The position numbers and the translations under genes are program-made. Below are positions 12,114 through 22,940 of a DNA stretch of 64,000 bases, piece by piece. This DNA is from Aselliscus stoliczkanus (Eukaryota > Chordata > Mammalia > Chiroptera > Hipposideridae), in NCBI GenBank assembly GCA_033961575.1, contig CM066734.1:81614501-81678500 (forward strand), written 5' to 3'. Each line of letters starts with the position of its first letter. Positions within the stretch are counted from its first letter, which is position 1. The notes under the pieces are model-generated. The model was not told the DNA's origin. It saw only the letters and a list, made by a program, of their open reading frames with translations, and did no database searches.

Positions 12114-12277
12114 CTGAAACTTTAAATGAAGAAGAATCTATATGTAAAGACCCAGTTTCACCATTTAGCTTCTGTTGTAAAATGTTTTTGATCCTTTTCT
12201 GAAATTGTGCTGCTTTATTTTTAAAACAAGATATAAACTTCAGTATAACATGTATTACCACTTTCCCTTTGGCTTGG
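12114..12277 (-). CDS. TMPRSS11C: TMPRSS11C exon 5 (C-terminal part of SEA domain)
   Basis: Exon of 164 nt: one base completes Ser120, 54 codons give residues 121-174, and one base starts residue 175. It begins QAKGKVVIHVILKF and ends LHIDSSSFKVS. The beta-strand block KGKVVIHxxLKF, the Cys at 137 and the closing IDSSSFK.S all match remembered mouse TMPRSS11C. The middle part (KNKAAQFQKRIKNILQQKLN) is more diverged. The acceptor is CTGTTCTGCAG and the donor is GTAAGC at 12113. The next exon should start with two bases completing Asp and lead into the activation region (IVGG-type motif) and the trypsin fold. No such exon was found to the left, so it probably lies outside the window. Confidence 0.95.
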
Positions 12278-12429
12278 CTGCAGAACAGAAACAGACAAAT
12301 AAATTATGCTTTAATTACTGAGCTTCTCTCATTCTTAGTGGAGTTATTCTATACTTTGTTAAGCAGAGCTCCTGGTAGTTATTTCAGTTCCTCCCAAGGG
12401 CATTGAAATGGCACTTTAGGAACATGGTG

Positions 12430-12665
12430 AACAGTAAAGAGAGTGGGACTTATACTTAGGAGAACTGAGCTTGTGTTCTAGATTCACCATTAGCCAACTC
12501 CTTGATTGCAGCAAGCTGTTGGCAATCTCTTTACTTAAATCTCCTCATCTCTATAATGGGGATGTTAATATTATTTACCTTGGTTATTGTAAACACCATA
12601 TAAGATAATATATATGGAGGCATTTTGAAAATCTTAAAGTTCTGTGCAAAAATTATTTATTAATA
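12430..12665 (+). repeat. MIR SINE
   Basis: MIR order: 'GAGAGTGGGACTTATACTTA', 'TTGTGTTCTAGATTCACCA', a 'CTCCTCATCTCTATAATGG' core, 'GGGATGTTAATATTATTTAC', and a CTTAAAGTTCTGTGCAA end. Confidence 0.75.
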
Positions 12666-13724
12666 TAAATGTATCTATGTATTATAAATCCACTGTGGAC
12701 CCTGTATAAAAGGCCGGTAGCAAATAACAAAATGAAATGTAACAGGTAAGATAAGAAAATCATTTAGTTTTTATTTTCATGCATTTTTTTTGTTTTGTTA
12801 GTGAAGGCAGAATTTGCAAGACTGTGCAAGTTCTCACGCACCTGTTGGAAATCATGACCGAGCAAAACATTAGACTAGATTTATTAAATTTGTAATTCTG
12901 ACTTAAAGATGTAAATACATAGGCCAGGAATTTCTGTTTCTGTTCCTCCTCACCTCTTCCTAGGTATTTCTCTGCATTTGTGCATTTGAAAATCCACAGC
13001 AGTCCCAGAGTTTTATGTGATTCAAGAGAGATCCTGAAAATATCCACTTCCAAACCTTCATAATGTTCGTGAGCAAAACCAGAAACCATCACCAAGATCC
13101 CAGATTTTCTGAGTGATTATAGTCTTATTATGTCAGTATTTTTTCCAGGATAATTCTAAATAGATAGATTAGCTAATTTCTATATCATTCCTTGCTACTT
13201 TATGTTTTAGGGTATGATTTTATGTACATGAGATGCTCTTCCTCTGAGTGCAATGCATGTATTATTTTTATTTCCTTTGTACAGTATTCAGCATTGAGCA
13301 ATTACATGCCAATCTGAGTATTTTCACCTCTTTTTCTTTTATGGAGATGTAATGCTAATCTTTTCTTTGATGTACAGGGACCAACCCTTTCTCTCTGTGC
13401 ATAGACAAGAACATATCATATTACTCTGTTTAAAGATTCTGTTAAACCATGGATGTCACTCGGAACTTTTCTCCTGGGTCAAATAACAATCTAAAACTAA
13501 ACTAAATATAGACATATGGATTCTTAATCTGACATCATTAGGGTAATATGACCCTCTTTTCTACTTAACACAAACTAAAAGTTATTTTAACTTTACCTTC
13601 TCTTGACTCATAAAATGCGCTTCAGTTTTCAATGACAAATGCCTGTAATTCTTTAGTTTTATATGAGAAGTGCCTGTAATTCTTTGCCAGTGGCAATTTT
13701 CCTTTACATTCCTGAACTTTTAAT

Positions 13725-13870
13725 TCATGCGTTCGTTCATTTAACAAACATGTATTAATTAGCCCAGGTAATATGCCAGACAGTTTTAGGTACCAGAGCT
13801 CTATCAATTATCAGCAAGTAAAACCACAAGGTCCCTGCTATCGTGCTTATAGGAGAGACAGATAAATAAG
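13725..13870 (-). repeat. L2 LINE 3' end
   Basis: Contains TTCATTTAACAAACATGTAT, a 'TATGCCAGACAGTTTTAGGT' segment and 'GGTCCCTGCTATCGTGC', the antisense L2 3' end. Confidence 0.75.
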
Positions 13871-14215
13871 AAAACTATGATCTCGCTTATACATGGAATC
13901 TAAAGAACAGAATACATAAACAAACAAAACAGAAATAAGCTCAGAGATATAGGGAAAAAAACCCTGAAGGTTGCTAGATGGGAGAGGGATGGGGATGGAG
14001 GAGAAGGTAAAGGGATTAGAAAGTATGAATCAGTAATCACAATATAGCCACAGGGATATGAAATATAGTTCGGGGAATATAATCAATAATGTAAAGATTT
14101 TGTAGGGTGTCAGATGGGCATTTGTATGATCAGGGAGACCACTTCATGGACAGTGTAGACACCTGACCACTGCAGTGTACACTTGAAGTTGAATAATACT
14201 GAATGTCAACTATAA
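13870..14215 (+). mobile_element. L1 3' end
   Basis: Contains TACATGGAATCTAAAGAACA, 'GGTTGCTAGATGGGAGAGGG', 'GGGAGACCACTTCATGG' and 'CACTGCAGTGTACACTTGAA', ending in an ACTATAATATTA-like tail. Truncated, non-coding. Confidence 0.85.
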
Positions 14216-14280
14216 TATTATATATATAAATATTATATTATATATATTATATATATAATATTATATATATATATATAAGT
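14211..14280. repeat. AT-rich palindromic low-complexity tract
   Basis: Alternating TATATA/ATATTA blocks between two L1 3' ends; able to fold as cruciform. Probably expanded from the A/T tail of the upstream L1. Confidence 0.85.
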
Positions 14281-14289
14281 TTTTAAATT

Positions 14290-14455
14290 TTTTTTCACAG
14301 AATGCGGAGTACAGCATAGGGAATAGAGTCAATGGAATTTTAACAGCTATATATGATATTAGAGGGGTAGTACATTGGGGTAGGGGTGTAGATGTCTGTT
14401 ATATTGTTTTGTACACCTGAAACTAACAAAATAAAATAATTAAATAAAAAAACAA
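14290..14455 (+). mobile_element. Second L1 3' end
   Basis: AGAATGCGGAGTACAGCATA, then 'GTATATGATATTAG'-like 3' UTR bases, 'GTTTTGTACACCTGAAACTA' and an AAATAAAATAATTAAATAAA tail. Same orientation as the copy just upstream. Confidence 0.8.
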
Positions 14456-14659
14456 CAAAGAAATAAAATAATCTTCAAGGTGAGTTATATGAAGAAAACA
14501 GCAGAACAATGACTTGAAGGGTAGAGGTGAGAACATTACAGAAAGCTTCAGGATGGCCTCTTTCAAGTGAGACCCTAATGATAAGAACGTAGGAGTCATG
14601 CTAAGATCTGAAGCAAACATGTTCCAAAAAGAAGGAACAACTTGATAGAGATAGCTTTA

Positions 14660-15165
14660 ACATTGCCCTCAGTTTTATTAAATGTCTGCCATGCTTCTTC
14701 CTGACTCTAGGCCCTGATATCCCTTTTCTTAGCTCATTTATTTACTTTAGAAAACTAATAATTGTCAATTCTTACTCTGCCCCTTTGAATTATATGTAAA
14801 TCTTCTAAAACCCTCTTGCAGTTTAATAACCCCTGGCTGTCTTTTTCAGGGACCTGAAAGCTAACTCTCTGAAACATAACCATCAAAGGAGGTAGCCCCT
14901 TTATCTCTAGGTTTCTGTGAGAGGGTGGAAGCCTAACTTTGGTGGGCTTCTTACTCCAAGTTGTAAAACTACCTCTATTATGAAGATAAGGGTTTAGTTT
15001 TCTTTGGGCAAAGCCAAGTAGCCTAAGATCTTCCTCTCACCCTTGCCTTTAAAAACACTATCGTCCTATTGTTTTAGGGGATTTATGACTTATTTCTGGC
15101 CCATCTACCCTATTGCCTTCAATAAAATATTCCTTATCTGTTTAACTTTGTTTGATGCAATTTGT
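14660..15165 (+). mobile_element. Possible solo LTR (ERV1-like)
   Basis: The stretch has an LTR-like order: CT-rich leader, a TTTAAAAAC TATA-like site near 15050, an AATAAA signal at about 15121, and a closing 'TTGATGCAATTTGTGCTTTG' segment. No matching internal region and no clear target duplication seen, so the call is tentative. Confidence 0.4.
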
Positions 15166-15409
15166 GCTTTGACAGCCCTGTAGTGGGAAAATTTTTGCAT
15201 GTTTATTGGAAAAATAATAGCATGTCAGTATGGATATAAAACTCTGAGTGAGGATGAGGGTATGAGATGAGGTCAGAGACAGGTTAGGGCTGGGACAGAC
15301 AAGGTGGGGTCATATAAGAAATTTGGAATTTGTGGGAATGTGTAGAGAAGGGTTTGTACTGGAGCAGAAGTGAAAGCTGAAGATTAGATAAATTGATGCA
15401 ATAATCTAG

Positions 15410-15560
15410 ATATGACTACTTGGGTTCAAACTACAGCTTTATTATTTATTAAATGTGTGGTCGTGGCAAGTCACTTAACCTATTTTTGCTTGTTTCCTCA
15501 TCTGTGACATGGGAAACTAATATATGCATACAGGGTTGATATTAGGTTAAATGGGTTAAT
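15410..15560 (+). repeat. MIR SINE
   Basis: MIR core: 'CTTGGGTTCAAACTACAGC', 'GGCAAGTCACTTAACCTATT', 'TTTCCTCATCTGTGACATGG'. Confidence 0.8.
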
Positions 15561-15571
15561 AGTATACTTAT

Positions 15572-15578
15572 GTTGTGT

Positions 15579-15622
<44 letters not shown>
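15572..15622. repeat. (TG)n microsatellite
   Basis: About 50 bp of TG repeats with one GAG interruption near 15583. Confidence 0.95.
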
Positions 15623-15624
<2 letters not shown>

Positions 15625-16509
15625 AGTATATATAAAGTTCTCTGGGGGTACTGTTTAAGACCATAGATTATTTAAAAATAAACCAAGAAAGTTAAATAGC
15701 ATAACTTCTAGTTTTAGGGAGAGGTGAGTTCAAAGAATGTTAACATTTCAATTAGTGCTTGCAATTATTATTTTTTCCTCATCTATTGCTGGTTATCTGT
15801 TCTTCACCAGTATTTGGATAAACATCATCAATTCTAGAAAATAGCTGTAGATTTAGATTTTTTAGAGGGGCCAGAAAGATAAGGTAAAAGAAGGAAGTGG
15901 GTTGGGTATAAATACTTATGCATACATTGTGTGTTAGGGATTGCTGTAAACTGTGCAGCCTCAGTTTCAGCGTATTGTTACCATGTGAGAATGTTGGCTC
16001 TATGTTGTCAGATCTTTTAATTTTCCAATACATTCTAAAAATTCTGGGTTTTTTATGCGAAATTTCCCAGCTTTTACATTTAATCCACAACTTTAGGCTA
16101 GATTCAGCCCATCGGCTACTAGTTTGCTACTTCTGGGTCAGACATTGGTTCTGGGTCAGAACCAAGAGTACATGGTTCCCTTATCTTACCCATTGTTTCT
16201 TTATATTGAAATCATCTCCTGATTTAAGATTTGCTTTATAACTTTCTGCCTTTAAATAAAAAAGAAACACATTTAACCTTCACCTGAAATTCATAATCAG
16301 CTGGAATTCTTTGTTCTGGTTTAATAATGTTTCACTAGACCTTGAATATCTTTTTTCACATTTGAAAATACTAGTGATTTTGAAGCCCCAAATTCAATTT
16401 TGTTTTAACCTTTCAATTGTATACCAAGCAAAGATATTCTGTTGGGTACGAGATACGAAAGCTAAAGACAAAAGTTTTTTCTCTGTGCCTCTCAGGCTAT
16501 TTTACATAC

Positions 16510-16577
16510 CTTACTTGGATAATATGAGATTTGACATACTGTTTGCTCAGTATGGATCCATGAAATGTTTCATTTAT
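16510..16577 (-). CDS. TMPRSS11C: TMPRSS11C exon 4 (SEA domain)
   Basis: Short exon of 68 nt, phase 0 at the start and phase 2 at the end, as required by its neighbours. It encodes residues 98-119, INETFHGSILSKQYVKSHII then QV, plus AG of Ser120. The pattern NETFH.S.L.KQYVK.H matches remembered mouse TMPRSS11C, where the first residue is Met; here the first codon is ATA (Ile). N99-E-T is a potential N-glycosylation sequon in the extracellular SEA domain. The acceptor is TTTCTAACAG and the donor is GTATGT at 16509. An L1-derived stretch begins only about 20-40 bp upstream of the acceptor. Length, phase and peptide were predicted from the flanking exons before the site was found, which strengthens the call. 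Confidence 0.93.
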
Positions 16578-16611
16578 CTGTTAGAAAGTAAAATGAATAT
16601 TGATTTTTTTA

Positions 16612-16815
16612 AAAAAAATTTAAGTTTTCATTGTTGAGAATTTCAAACATACACAAAAGCAAATAGACTACTGTAACAAAACCCATGTACCCATCATTCA
16701 GCTTTACTAGTAGTTATCAATAAACGGCAAAACTGGTTTCATTTTACTACTACCCACATCCCAGTAAGTATATAATGATTTACATCATCAAATACATAGT
16801 ATTAAAATTTCCCCA
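16612..16815 (-). mobile_element. Old L1 3' UTR fragment
   Basis: Antisense L1M 3' end pattern: GAGAATTTCAAACATACACA, 'AACCCATGTACCCATCATTC', 'AGTAGTTATCAATAAACGGC'. A similar shorter piece lies near 39200-39330. Confidence 0.6.
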
Positions 16816-17429
16816 GATTATGACTCGTTTGGGAAAAAAATGCAATGTGTGTTAAATATGTCTTTTTGAAAATTGTCTTTTATTAGCTCAATTCTTTCAC
16901 AAGTGTCCTTAAATCAATAAATTATGTGGCAAAGTGAGGTAAAAATATTTGCTTCCTAACAGTATCATAATAGGTCAGAATATTCATTTTGATGAGGTGA
17001 TCTCAAAGGATCAACTAATAGATTTATCTTCCATGTTCAGCCTTTTATCGTACATTGATGCCATCAGACTTGACAGAAATGTCCCCAAAAGAGGAGGAGA
17101 TTTTTTTTTTCCTTTTGTACTATGGGAGTACCCTTTCATGTCTGGACCACAAATTCTATCCCCTGTTCTTTCATTTATATGCTACTTAAAGGTTCAAAGT
17201 GGGATACATAGACATCTCTGAGAAATTTTACATAAGAATCATTTTCTCAGCTGCATCTGATCTCAACCCAATGGATGATTTCCCACAGTAGGACCTTCAC
17301 AGAGCACCAGACCAATTGCCCAGCCCATAGCTTTTACTTTGGCAAAGACAAGCTTTCAAAAACAGTGACTCCTTATTGGAGTTGGAAAAACTTAATTTAT
17401 ATTTTCCCTCTTGCTCCAAATCAATTGAA

Positions 17430-18060
17430 ATGTGTTCATATATTCAGTAAATATCTGTTGAAATAAAACTATCAACTAATGAGATGGAGCCATACTTTCT
17501 TGGAGATTCAAAAGAGGAAACATAATAAACACATCAAAAAAGTAAACATATAGATATGATCATCTGAGCTGGTGTTTAGTGATATAAAAAATGCAAAATA
17601 GGGCCCGCCGAGTGGCGCGGGTGGTTAAGTGCTGGCTTGAGAAGCCAGCGGCCCCAGTTCGGGTCCCACATATAAGGGCCAGTGACACTGCCCTCAAAAA
17701 AAAAAATGCAAAATACTGTGATGGACTCATTCAGGGGACATAGTATTTGAATGATCAAATAAGACCTCTTGGAAAATATGACATTTGAGTGAGACTTGAA
17801 AGATGAAAAGTTGACAATGAAAGGGAGAAGAGTATTGTAGATAGAGGGAACAGCAGGTCCTAAGTAAGAATGAGACTGGTATATTAGAGGGATAGAAGCA
17901 AAGTCAGTATGACTCAGGTAAAGTAAGTAAAGAGAAAGCATATAAGTTGAGGTTGCCCAGGTAGGTAGGGATGAGATTACAGGGAGCTTTGTTGGCCATG
18001 GGAGGGAGTTTGGATGTTATTCTTAAATATAGTGAATTGAGGATTCCTGATAAGATCGTA
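17430..18060 (-). repeat. L2 LINE 3' region, split by a SINE
   Basis: L2 antisense: 'TCAGTAAATATCTGTTGAAA', 'CTTTCTTGGAGATTCAAAAG', then after the SINE 'AGTGAGACTTGAAAGATGAA', 'GTAGATAGAGGGAACAGCAG', 'GGGAGCTTTGTTGGCCATGG'. The SINE at 17601-17700 interrupts it. Confidence 0.75.
17601..17700 (+). mobile_element. Short tRNA-derived SINE (head-only form)
   Basis: About 95-bp tRNA-like unit: an A-box-like GAGTGGCGCGGGTGGTTAAG and a B-box-like AGTTCGGGTCCCA, ending GTGACACTGCCCTC plus poly-A. An exact 15-bp target duplication, AAAAAATGCAAAATA, lies at 17586-17600 and 17701-17715. Young insertion into L2. Confidence 0.92.
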
Positions 18061-19170
18061 ACTAAGCTATATCGTATTTCTCTTCTATTACAAATTCCAA
18101 TATATCTGCCTCTCTGGAGGCAAGCGTGTTTGGGTTTAATAGGAGTCCAGGATGAAGGGAAGTGATGAAAAATTTTCCATGGGTCAGGAAAGAACCTAGG
18201 GAACAACCTGAGAGCCTTGTGCAAGGATGGAATCACAACAGGACCTGGAAAGAGCTTGGCCAACAGATGCTTTTGGATGCCCAGGGATAAAGTTGACACT
18301 GGATAATGTGAGTGGGTTTCCATGGCTCCAGAGCCACCAGGAAGGAACTGCAAAGGGGGAGTGGGCTGAAGACTCCTTGTTCATGAAGCTAAGCAGGTAT
18401 GGACAGAAAATGGAGAGATGGAAGACTTCTTCCTGGAGCCTTAGTATGGAGAGGCAGAATGCCTGCTGCTCAGCCTTCAGCCTACAGGATTTAAGAACAT
18501 CTCACCTTCTAGCCCATAGGATGCCTCCAATAATAAAACAGTGGCCCCAGTAAGCCAATAGGAAAAAATGATAATGCAATAAAGGAGCCCAGCAACCAGA
18601 GAAAGGCAATGAAACAGATCAGGTACTCATCAAAAACTTCTGAAGAAAACAGATAACAACCAAAACAACAATAGCAAAAAACACACATTCGAACACACAG
18701 GCACAGCAAAAAAAAAAAACAAAAACAAAAAACAAAAAAAAAAAGAAAAAAGAAAAAAGAAAAAGACTGCGGTTCTAAAAAATAATTTTCAAGATAAAAA
18801 TTTTTGTAGTCAATTAAAAAAAAAAGGATTATCACTCCTGAGATCCAAATTTGTGACCTGGAAGGCCAAACAGAATAAATACCACAAAATAGTAAAATTT
18901 AAAAAGAAGAAAATAATGAATGAAAAGAAACAAAACACTTAGAGCATGATTCCAGGAGAAGTGGTTATAAATAATAGAAATTTGAAAAGAGAGAAAAAAA
19001 GATATGGATGAAATATAATAATTATAATAAATCATGAGAGAAAATAGTTCTGAATTAAATAAATATCAAAACCTGCTGATCAAAGGGGTAGACTGTGTTT
19101 CAGGCATGTCTGAAGGGAAAATACTTGAATTTTAGATACAAAGAAAAATTTCTACAAACTTCTATAAAGA

Positions 19171-19191
19171 AGATAGATAGATAGATAGATG
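19171..19191. repeat. (GATA)n microsatellite
   Basis: Five GATA units followed by an imperfect GATGATAGA. Confidence 0.9.
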
Positions 19192-19417
19192 ATAGAAAAA
19201 ATAGAATATTTCATATGTAACATTTGAAGTGGGATTAAAGTGTTGAAATAATATCCTCATACTCTGAGAGAAGAAATTTACAATTCAACAACCCTATTCC
19301 CAGTCAAGCTATAATCTCAAGTCAGAAGAAAAGAAATACATTTATGGATATACGAGGATTTAATAATATATCATTCACAGGTCACAACTGAGAAAAATAT
19401 GTGATTAAGAATTCTAG

Positions 19418-19930
19418 AGGGCTGGCCGAATGGCTCAGTTGGTTAAGAGCTCGCTTAAGAGTGCAAGCTGAGGGCCGGCCGAGTGGCGCATTGGTTAGGC
19501 GCTGGTTTTGGGATGCCAGCGGCCCCGGTTCGGATCCCACATGAGGGCCAGTGACGCTGCCCTCTGCAGCTAACAACAGCTCCACCTGGAGCTGGGCTGT
19601 GCGAGCCCCGCAGCCCCTGCTGCGGTGGGCTGCCGTGGGCTACAGTGAGTGGCCCGCAGCCAGCGTGAGCGGCCAGCAGCCAAGAATGAGCTGCCAATAG
19701 CCGCGGTGAGCGGCATCCAGAGGCCGGCGACCGATCTGCCTCATCCGGGAAGAGCGCAATGACGATACCAACAGTGGGGCAACGTCCTCCACAACTGGAC
19801 TGAAGAGCAAAGGGACAGCAACTTGTCTGTTCCCCTTCCCCGATTCCCCAACGCTGTTCCCCTCCGCCAATTCCCCAATAAAATCTTAAAAAAAAAAAAA
19901 GAATTCTATAAAATCTTTAAAAAAAAAAAA
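19418..19930 (+). mobile_element. Chimeric SINE: second-family head joined to a full long T+ SINE
   Basis: About 54 bp of one SINE head (GGCTGGCCGAATGGCTCAGT, ending GTGCAAGCTGA at 19471) runs directly into a complete long SINE starting GGGCCGGCCGAGTGGCGCAT at 19472. The long element has a B box (GGTTCGGATCCCA), a GC-rich repetitive body of GTGAGTGGCC/CAGCAGCC-type units, and a CCCAATAAAATCTT-polyA end near 19897. The unit is flanked by AAGAATTCTAG at 19407-19417 and 19929-19939, with a third near-copy plus AAAATCTT-polyA at 19899-19928. The shared duplication suggests both heads arrived together. Confidence 0.85.
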
Positions 19931-20404
19931 GAATTCTAGTAAAGCAATATATAAATCAGAATTCAGATCTCAATAGAAGGGAAGATTAAAAGGAGGGAGA
20001 AAAAATGGTGAGCAATGGTGTGTGTGTGTGTTACAATAAATGCATAATTTCAATGCTTGAAGTAGAAACATCATACTCCAAGAAACATCCTAATAATAAA
20101 TAGTTAGGATGGCCACTATGTAGAGAAAGTTGTTTATCATTTTTCTTCTCTCTCCTTTTTAACCCTATTCCCCCTAGCTTTTGTATTCTTTTTCTTTTTT
20201 TCAAATATTATTTGAATATCCTCAACACTAACTGTCTCTGTCCTTGAGGAGATATTTGGACAATAGGTATAGGGAGCATACCTGTAGCTATAAAGACAAG
20301 ACACAGTAAGTGACAATATTAGTATGCCAGGTTGCGGTTTCTGTAGGTGTTCAGAGACAGGAGACAATCATTTTGTGTTGGAGTGGTTAGATAATAGCAT
20401 CCTA

Positions 20405-20590
20405 GAACTGATAGTAATAAATCCACAGATTCATGGAATTTTAAGTCTATAAACAACCTTAAAAATAATCTTATCCAGTCCCATTCTTCAAATAAGTAAA
20501 CAGAACCTTGTAGAGGCTAACTACTTATCAAGTAATTATGGAAGAAACACAATATTACTTCTTTGTATTTTCCAGATAGCTAGCTGATTG
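20405..20590 (-). repeat. Possible MIR/L2-like ancient repeat
   Basis: 'ATTCATGGAATTTTAAGTC', 'ATCTTATCCAGTCCCATTC', 'AATAAGTAAACAGAACCTTG' resemble the MIR3/L2-type 'TTTACAGATGARGAAACTGA' region. Strand uncertain, heavily diverged. Confidence 0.4.
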
Positions 20591-20689
20591 TCTCAACACT
20601 ACCAAATTTGAAATAACATCTTTATCATAAAGGATTTTACTGAATTTGCAGATTAAAATGGATAGGATCAGTATAATTAAAATAATGAG

Positions 20690-21430
20690 ACTTCTTGTGA
20701 AGAAATATGTTTTTTTTCTCCCTGTTTATTCTTTTATGTTGTTTAGTAAGATTTTTATAGTTTTATTCATATAGGTTTTATACAATATGGGTTAGTTTTA
20801 TTTAATGTGCATTTTATAGTTTATTTTTTGCTTTTTTTTGTTTTTGAATTTATTTTAGTTGTATTTTATAGTTTTGTTTCTATTAAGTGGTACTTAAAAA
20901 TAATAACTTATATTTTGTTATTTTTGGTGATTAAAAAACCTATTACTTTTACGTTTTGATCTGGTATTTGGCCACCTTACAAAATTCTATTATTGCTTCT
21001 AATAATTTTTCAATTGAGTCTCTTGATTATTTTATTTTATTTTTTATTTTATTTTTAAATAACAATTAATTTTTTTAAATTTTAATTTTATTGGGGAACA
21101 GTGTATTTTTCCAGGACCCATCAGCTCCAAGTGAAGTAGTTGTTTCAATCTAGTTGTGGAGGGTGCAGCTCAGTGGCCAATGTGGGGATTGAACTGGCAA
21201 CCTTAGTGTTATGAGCACTGTGCTTTAACCAACTGAGTTAACTAGCCACCCAAAGTCTCTTGATTATTTTAAATGTATAGTAATAGTTTCTATAAATAAT
21301 GACTTTTTTTCTCATTCTTTTCAATACACACATATTCCCTTTTCTCTTTTTAATTGCTTTGTTTTGGACTTTTAGTAGAATGTTTGATTCAGTTCTTTAC
21401 TTAATTTACAATATCTTATTTCCTATGGAC
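20690..21430 (-). mobile_element. L1 ORF2-derived fragment, split by a SINE
   Basis: T-rich antisense ORF2 sequence: 'GATCTGGTATTTGGCCACCT', 'AAAATTCTATTATTGCTTCT', and after the SINE at 21035-21253 'AAATGTATAGTAATAGTTTC' and 'TTGCTTTGTTTTGGACTTTT'. No open frame. Confidence 0.6.
21035..21253 (-). mobile_element. tRNA-derived SINE, third type
   Basis: On the minus strand it begins GGGTGGCTAGTTAACTCAGT and continues with TGGTTAAAGCACAGTGC and a B-box-like AGTTCAATCCCCA. A body with 'CTCCACAACTAGATTGAAA' follows, and it ends in 'CTGTTCCCCAATAAAATT' and an A/T tail. An exact 18-bp target duplication, AGTCTCTTGATTATTTTA, lies at 21017-21034 and 21254-21271. The CTCCACAACTAGA block is shared with the long T+ SINE. 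Confidence 0.9.
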
Positions 21431-22857
21431 ATAATTAATTCCATAAATTAACTAATTTATGTATTACCCATTCTTTCAGAATCTTTCAGAATCTTTACTT
21501 TCTCTGATCTTGGGTTCATTCTAACCTTCTGCTGGGAAGACTCAGGTTATTGGAAGTTTGTCTTTTACTCCAGGGTGTTGTGAATTTGTCAGCAACTGTG
21601 CTGCTGAGATTTTGCTCTTCAGCAGAGCTCTAGTTTTTATCTTCCAGAAACTCCTCAGTCTTGTAGTCTATTGATGGCAACATTTCTGTCATTGCAACAC
21701 ATTGGGTTGTTTTTAATCAGCAGTCTTGCCTTGGCAATCAAGCAAGACCCACTTTATAGGAATAATTAATAATATTTCATGAATGATTAGATAGTGGTGA
21801 AGGAGGAGTCAAAGTTAACTTCAAGGTATAATGACTAGGTGGGTGGGAGAGTGGGAATACCATGAATTAAAACTGGGGAAGGAGGCTAGACTGAGGACCA
21901 AAAATAATGAGTGCTAAATGATATTTTTAGTTTTTAAAAAATAGGCTTTGATATGAACTCAGACAGGTAGCCCTAGAATGTAACATTCATTTAACAAAGT
22001 GTGGAAAGATGGATGATATAGAACCATTTTTTAATATGGCACTGCCTTCAAAGCAGAATATAGCTAAACTGGCAATGCTTTTATTTATTATCTCCGAAGA
22101 CTAGCCATTCATTTTGTTCTTCATCCCCTTTTTTGATTGTATCCATTGCCCCAAGTCTCACAATAGCTCAAAAGGTCAACACACAAATAATACCAAAGCC
22201 TGCCATCCTTAGAGTAAATAGTAACTTTATGCTTAGGGTATTCCAAGAAGCTGTAAAATGGAGTTATGAGAATTTTTCCAGGAACACTCATGCAGTTCCT
22301 ATTTTTAAGAAGCTCAGTCTCTTGGCACACCCTGTAAGAAAAGGATTGTCAGCTATTTGACCTGAAATCAAATGCCAGCATGCAGACATCCACTTAGAAT
22401 TGTTGGATAGGGCCGTGCACAATGACTTCAGAAGTACTTATTTTTCCAGAAATAAGGAAGGTTAAGATTGGAAATTCAAACGAAAATCCAAAGGCACACA
22501 TTTCACAAACTACAAATCTTTCTCTTTCATACCAGGTGGCTTAATTTTTATTTTTCCCACCTCCTTCACCTCATGTCATTCTCCTCCCTTCTTTCTCCCT
22601 GAAGGAAAATGTACAATGTGCTCCCCAAGTCACCAAGTAGGTGGAAGAAGGCTCTGGACTGTTCTGATGGGAATATCTTGAGAATGATGACCCCAAGGAT
22701 GGGCTTGTGAACTGCAAAATCATGATCATTTATGATGTTAAAATCATCCTTATGGGTGAGAAATTGGTCATCACAATACTTATCAAATACAGGAGACTTA
22801 ATAGTATCAGTCAATACATGTTTTTAATAAACAGAGGAACATGTTCAAGCTCAAATA

Positions 22858-22940
22858 CGGGGGTGCCAAGTCAAAAAAATGTATATACATTTTAAGACAT
22901 GTAATCTTAAAACATGTATACATATTTTTGGCACCCTCTG
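22858..22940. mobile_element. Minimal mariner-type MITE (GGGTGCC family)
   Basis: About 83 bp with ends CGGGGGTGCCAAGTCAAAAA and, inverted, CAGAGGGTGCCAAAAATATG. TA precedes it at 22856-22857; the right-hand site reads TG, probably mutated. Same termini as the 225-bp element at 5346, without transposase remnant. Confidence 0.75.

Larger units (their letters stand above)
12278..16509 (-). other. TMPRSS11C intron 4
   Basis: About 4.2 kb between the acceptor at 12278 and the GTATGT donor at 16509. It holds MIR, L2, two L1 3' ends, an LTR-like stretch and a (TG)n tract, listed separately. 12690-13720 and 15620-16500 hold nothing I recognise. Confidence 0.9.

Noticed and set aside
12760..13095. 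111-codon minus frame containing RCVRTCTVLQI, at first considered as exon 4 of TMPRSS11C
   Set aside because: No splice sites of the right phase, and only weak similarity. The 68-nt exon at 16510-16577 fits in length, phase, splice sites and peptide.
17601..17700. tRNA gene resemblance of the SINE heads (A and B boxes)
   Set aside because: Each copy ends in poly-A, is flanked by target duplications and lacks a proper anticodon arm and acceptor stem, so they are SINEs.
18227..18553. Overlapping 108-149 codon frames on both strands (17904-18553)
   Set aside because: The left part lies in antisense L2; the rest has no recognisable domain, no splice context, and frames open on both strands, so chance is likelier.
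22566..22814. 82-codon minus frame MTDTIKSPVF...
   Set aside because: No family match by eye, no splice or poly-A context, not in a position to be a TMPRSS11 exon.
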